From: Sulfurimonas sp.
GTDB lineage: Bacteria > Campylobacterota > Campylobacteria > Campylobacterales > Sulfurimonadaceae
DNA length: 8,035 nt
Direction of reading: 5' to 3'
Assembly (NCBI GenBank): GCA_027063585.1
Contig: JAMORM010000062.1
Span: forward strand, 1 to 8,035
Within the stretch, counting starts at the first letter, position 1; each line of letters opens with the position of its first letter. A program made the position numbers and the translations under genes. Below the pieces are notes generated by a model. That model saw only the letters and a list, made by a program, of their open reading frames with translations. It was not told where the DNA came from and made no database searches. Below, piece by piece: positions 6,705-8,035 of the stretch.

Positions 6705-6743
6705 GAGTTAAGTATCTTTATAATGATAGGCTCAACTAAAGAT

Positions 6744-6759
6744 AATTTTAGCTAAAATT
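6744..6759. repeat. 16-bp perfect palindrome over the amrS promoter (possible operator)
   Basis: AATTTTAGCTAAAATT is identical to its reverse complement over all 16 bases, and the symmetry breaks immediately outside. It covers the -10 box and part of the spacer of the amrS promoter. A half-site, AATTTTAG, recurs at 6781-6788. Confidence 0.6.
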
Positions 6760-6773
6760 TAAAAAAAAGTCAA
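6745..6773 (-). promoter_or_regulatory. Sigma-70 type promoter of amrS and the MEMO-family gene
   Basis: On the minus strand, TTGACT (6773..6768) is separated by exactly 17 bases from TAAAAT (6750..6745). This is the best-formed two-box promoter in the window. It predicts a start near 6738 and a leader of about 46 bases. A T-rich tract just after the -35 box may add DNA curvature. Confidence 0.65.
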
Positions 6774-6803
6774 ATTTATTAATTTTAGGTTAAGAAAACA
6801 ATT

Positions 6804-7790
6804 TTAAGACATATCTTTTTTATCTCTTTTGTTCTTTATTAAGTCTGTTAATGGTGAACTGCTCGGATAAAGGACTTTTGCAGACGGAATATCTGTTGCT
6901 GCCGAGTCCAAATGCGAATCTTGGTCATCAAAAAATATATGTGGCTTAAAAGCTTTTAAAAATCTACTTTTTTCAAGTCCTCCAAGAAAAAAGGCTTCAT
7001 CAACATACACATTCCAATCTCTGAGTGTTTTAATGACTCTCATTTCTGCAGGACTGTTTCTTGCTGTCATTATTGCCAATTTCACGGGTGAGAGCTCAAT
7101 ACGACCAGGTAAACGCTCTTGCATTTTTGACAACTTAATTAATAATTTTGCATGCGGTCCACTTGCTAATGGTGTGTCTTGTTTGTTGTCTTCATTGGCA
7201 TGAAATGTTGAAAGACCTTCTGTCTGATTGAGTATTTCACTCTCTTCATTAAATATAACGGCATCGGCATCAAAAGCAAAACGTACTTGATTTTCATCCA
7301 AATGTTTAGCACTCTTGGGTGGAGCTTTGACGATTGCGGCTGCACACACATTGCTGTCGATGATTTGTTGTGCATCACTCTCATTTGTTGTTAAAAACAG
7401 ATCGACATAAAAAGCTTCAAGATAATCAACATTGGATTCGCCTGCCGTAAAGGCTGATCTGGAAATTTTTAAATTTCTTCTTCTAATTTCATTAAGCACT
7501 CTAAAACCTGTTTCAGGACTATTTCTCGACATGACAATGACTTCAACTATAGGCGGTTCACCTTTTTTCTGGAACTTATTTAAGTTTAACAATGCTTTGA
7601 CCAAAGGCATACCTGTACCATCTTCTAAAGGTTTTTCTTCATTTTCCAGCATATATTTTCTGTACTCTTCTATAGCTGTTTCGGGGTCTTGTGTAGTTTT
7701 TTCTTTAAAGATTTTATCTGCTTGGGATAAATCAAATAAGGCAGTAGCTGATATTCCTATGACAAGTGATTCTGATAAATCTAAGGGCAT
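6804..7790 (-). CDS. 5'-nucleotidase, cytosolic cN-I-like family
   Basis: Predicted cytoplasmic HAD-superfamily phosphatase that removes phosphate from nucleoside 5'-monophosphates; the substrate preference cannot be read from sequence. The 328 residues match the family represented by eukaryotic cytosolic 5'-nucleotidase I: SATALFDL near the N-terminus (14-21), DGTGMPLVKALLNLN (57-71) and VMSRNSPETGFRVLN (86-100). The HAD active-site motifs lie in the C-terminal half: motif I FDADAVIF (173-180; Asp174, Asp176), motif II IMTARNSP (240-247; Thr242) and motif IV IFFDDQD (285-291; Asp288, Asp289). The N-terminal half repeats this pattern with the acidic residues replaced. No signal peptide. The ATG at 7790 has AAGG six bases upstream. 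It begins 33 bases after the tex-like gene stops, so it is probably in that operon. The C-terminus is lysine- and aspartate-rich (KNKRDKKDMS). Confidence 0.88.
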   Translation of the reverse strand: MPLDLSESLVIGISATALFDLSQADKIFKEKTTQDPETAIEEYRKYMLENEEKPLEDGTGMPLVKALLNLNKFQKKGEPPIVEVIVMSRNSPETGFRVLNEIRRRNLKISRSAFTAGESNVDYLEAFYVDLFLTTNESDAQQIIDSNVCAAAIVKAPPKSAKHLDENQVRFAFDADAVIFNEESEILNQTEGLSTFHANEDNKQDTPLASGPHAKLLIKLSKMQERLPGRIELSPVKLAIMTARNSPAEMRVIKTLRDWNVYVDEAFFLGGLEKSRFLKAFKPHIFFDDQDSHLDSAATDIPSAKVLYPSSSPLTDLIKNKRDKKDMS

Positions 7791-7823
7791 TATTTTCCTT
7801 TTTGTATTTTCATTTCACAGAGC

Positions 7824-8035
7824 CTAAACTAGACTCAAGCCAATTTTACCGCTGTTGTAGTCTATCGAAATTACTTCAATCTTTGGCAGATATTGATTGA
7901 GTGTCAATATTTCCAGTGGATGCTTCACCCTTTTTGTACTCATTTTTGAGATATGAATCAACCCGTCATTTTTCAGACCGACATCAACAAATGCTCCAAA
8001 GTCGGCTATATTTCTGACGATACCGCTTACAAAAC
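7824..8035 (-). CDS. tex: C-terminal S1 RNA-binding domain, probably of Tex; 5' part outside window
   Basis: The last 69 codons and TAG stop of a longer gene entering from the right edge. The fragment is almost a whole S1 domain: FVSGIVRNIADFGAFVDVGL (1-20), KNDGLIHISKMS (21-32), and the closing strand KIGLSLV just before the stop. S1 domains bind RNA. The IADFGAFVDVG...DGLIHIS form and the domain lying at the very C-terminus fit Tex, the transcription accessory protein that binds nucleic acid. Polynucleotide phosphorylase and ribosomal protein S1 also carry such domains, but they usually have a different loop (PNPase) or more repeats and a tail (S1). The symbol is therefore likely, not proven. 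No terminator follows; the nucleotidase starts 33 bases downstream on the same strand. Confidence 0.75.
   Translation of the reverse strand, partial: FVSGIVRNIADFGAFVDVGLKNDGLIHISKMSTKRVKHPLEILTLNQYLPKIEVISIDYNSGKIGLSLV

Noticed and set aside
6703..6735. Short inverted repeat (TTGAG / CTCAA) in the amrS leader next to the ribosome binding site, considered as a riboswitch or attenuator
   Set aside because: Only five base pairs with a 23-base AT-rich loop; too weak to call a structured regulator, and no known riboswitch core is visible.
6776..6803. Possible terminator after the 5'-nucleotidase gene
   Set aside because: No GC-rich stem is present. The T-rich tract at 6767..6761 lies in the amrS promoter spacer and is not preceded by a hairpin.
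7432..7827. 131-codon open frame on the plus strand, antisense to the 5'-nucleotidase
   Set aside because: It lies almost wholly opposite a well-supported gene, has no domain-like sequence, and is serine/phenylalanine-rich as expected from reading AT-rich coding DNA backwards.
1..8035. Mobile element, prophage, CRISPR array, tRNA or attachment site
   Set aside because: No transposase, integrase, regularly spaced repeat, tRNA-like cloverleaf or target-site duplication was seen; coding content looks chromosomal and uniform throughout.

Overview
The window is AT-rich, gene-dense DNA from a bacterium. It is most likely a member of the Campylobacterota (the former epsilonproteobacteria), possibly near Sulfurimonas. 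This rests on the divergent arrangement nadK | aspS-adk, which I recall from Campylobacter. It also rests on an adenylate kinase with a very short LID, an AspRS carrying non-discriminating signature residues, and clear TATAAT -10 boxes with poor -35 boxes. The genus is an inference from memory and was not searched.

Layout. Positions 1-2258 (minus strand) hold aspS followed by adk; they overlap by one base, and adk runs off the left edge. A short AT-rich divergent promoter region (2259-2353) separates aspS from nadK (plus strand, 2354-3208). Both flanking genes start with TTG. nadK converges on a small unrecognised membrane protein (minus, 3205-3795), and the two share one CTAG for both stop codons. 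A second divergent region (3796-3860) contains a perfect 12-bp inverted repeat whose arms carry opposed TATAAT boxes. It serves the membrane protein and a secreted polysaccharide deacetylase (plus, 3861-4901). The deacetylase ends one base before a minus-strand pair: the radical SAM enzyme amrS and a MEMO1-family protein, parts of the conserved but poorly understood AmmeMemoRadiSam set. This pair has its own strong promoter (about 6745-6773) overlapped by a 16-bp perfect palindrome. To the right, on the minus strand, are a 5'-nucleotidase (6804-7790) and the last 69 codons of an S1-domain protein, probably Tex (7824-8035).

Function. Most of the window is housekeeping: tRNA charging, adenylate balance, NADP supply, nucleotide turnover and RNA binding. 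The less ordinary parts are the AmmeMemoRadiSam pair without its A component (AMMECR1), the nucleotidase whose N-terminal half looks like a degenerate copy of its catalytic half, the symmetric divergent promoter, and the unknown two-helix membrane protein at a position where I would expect recN.

No rRNA, tRNA, CRISPR array, insertion sequence or GC-rich intrinsic terminator was seen. No stretch over 300 bases lacks a gene; the longest non-coding gap is about 110 bases (6693-6803).
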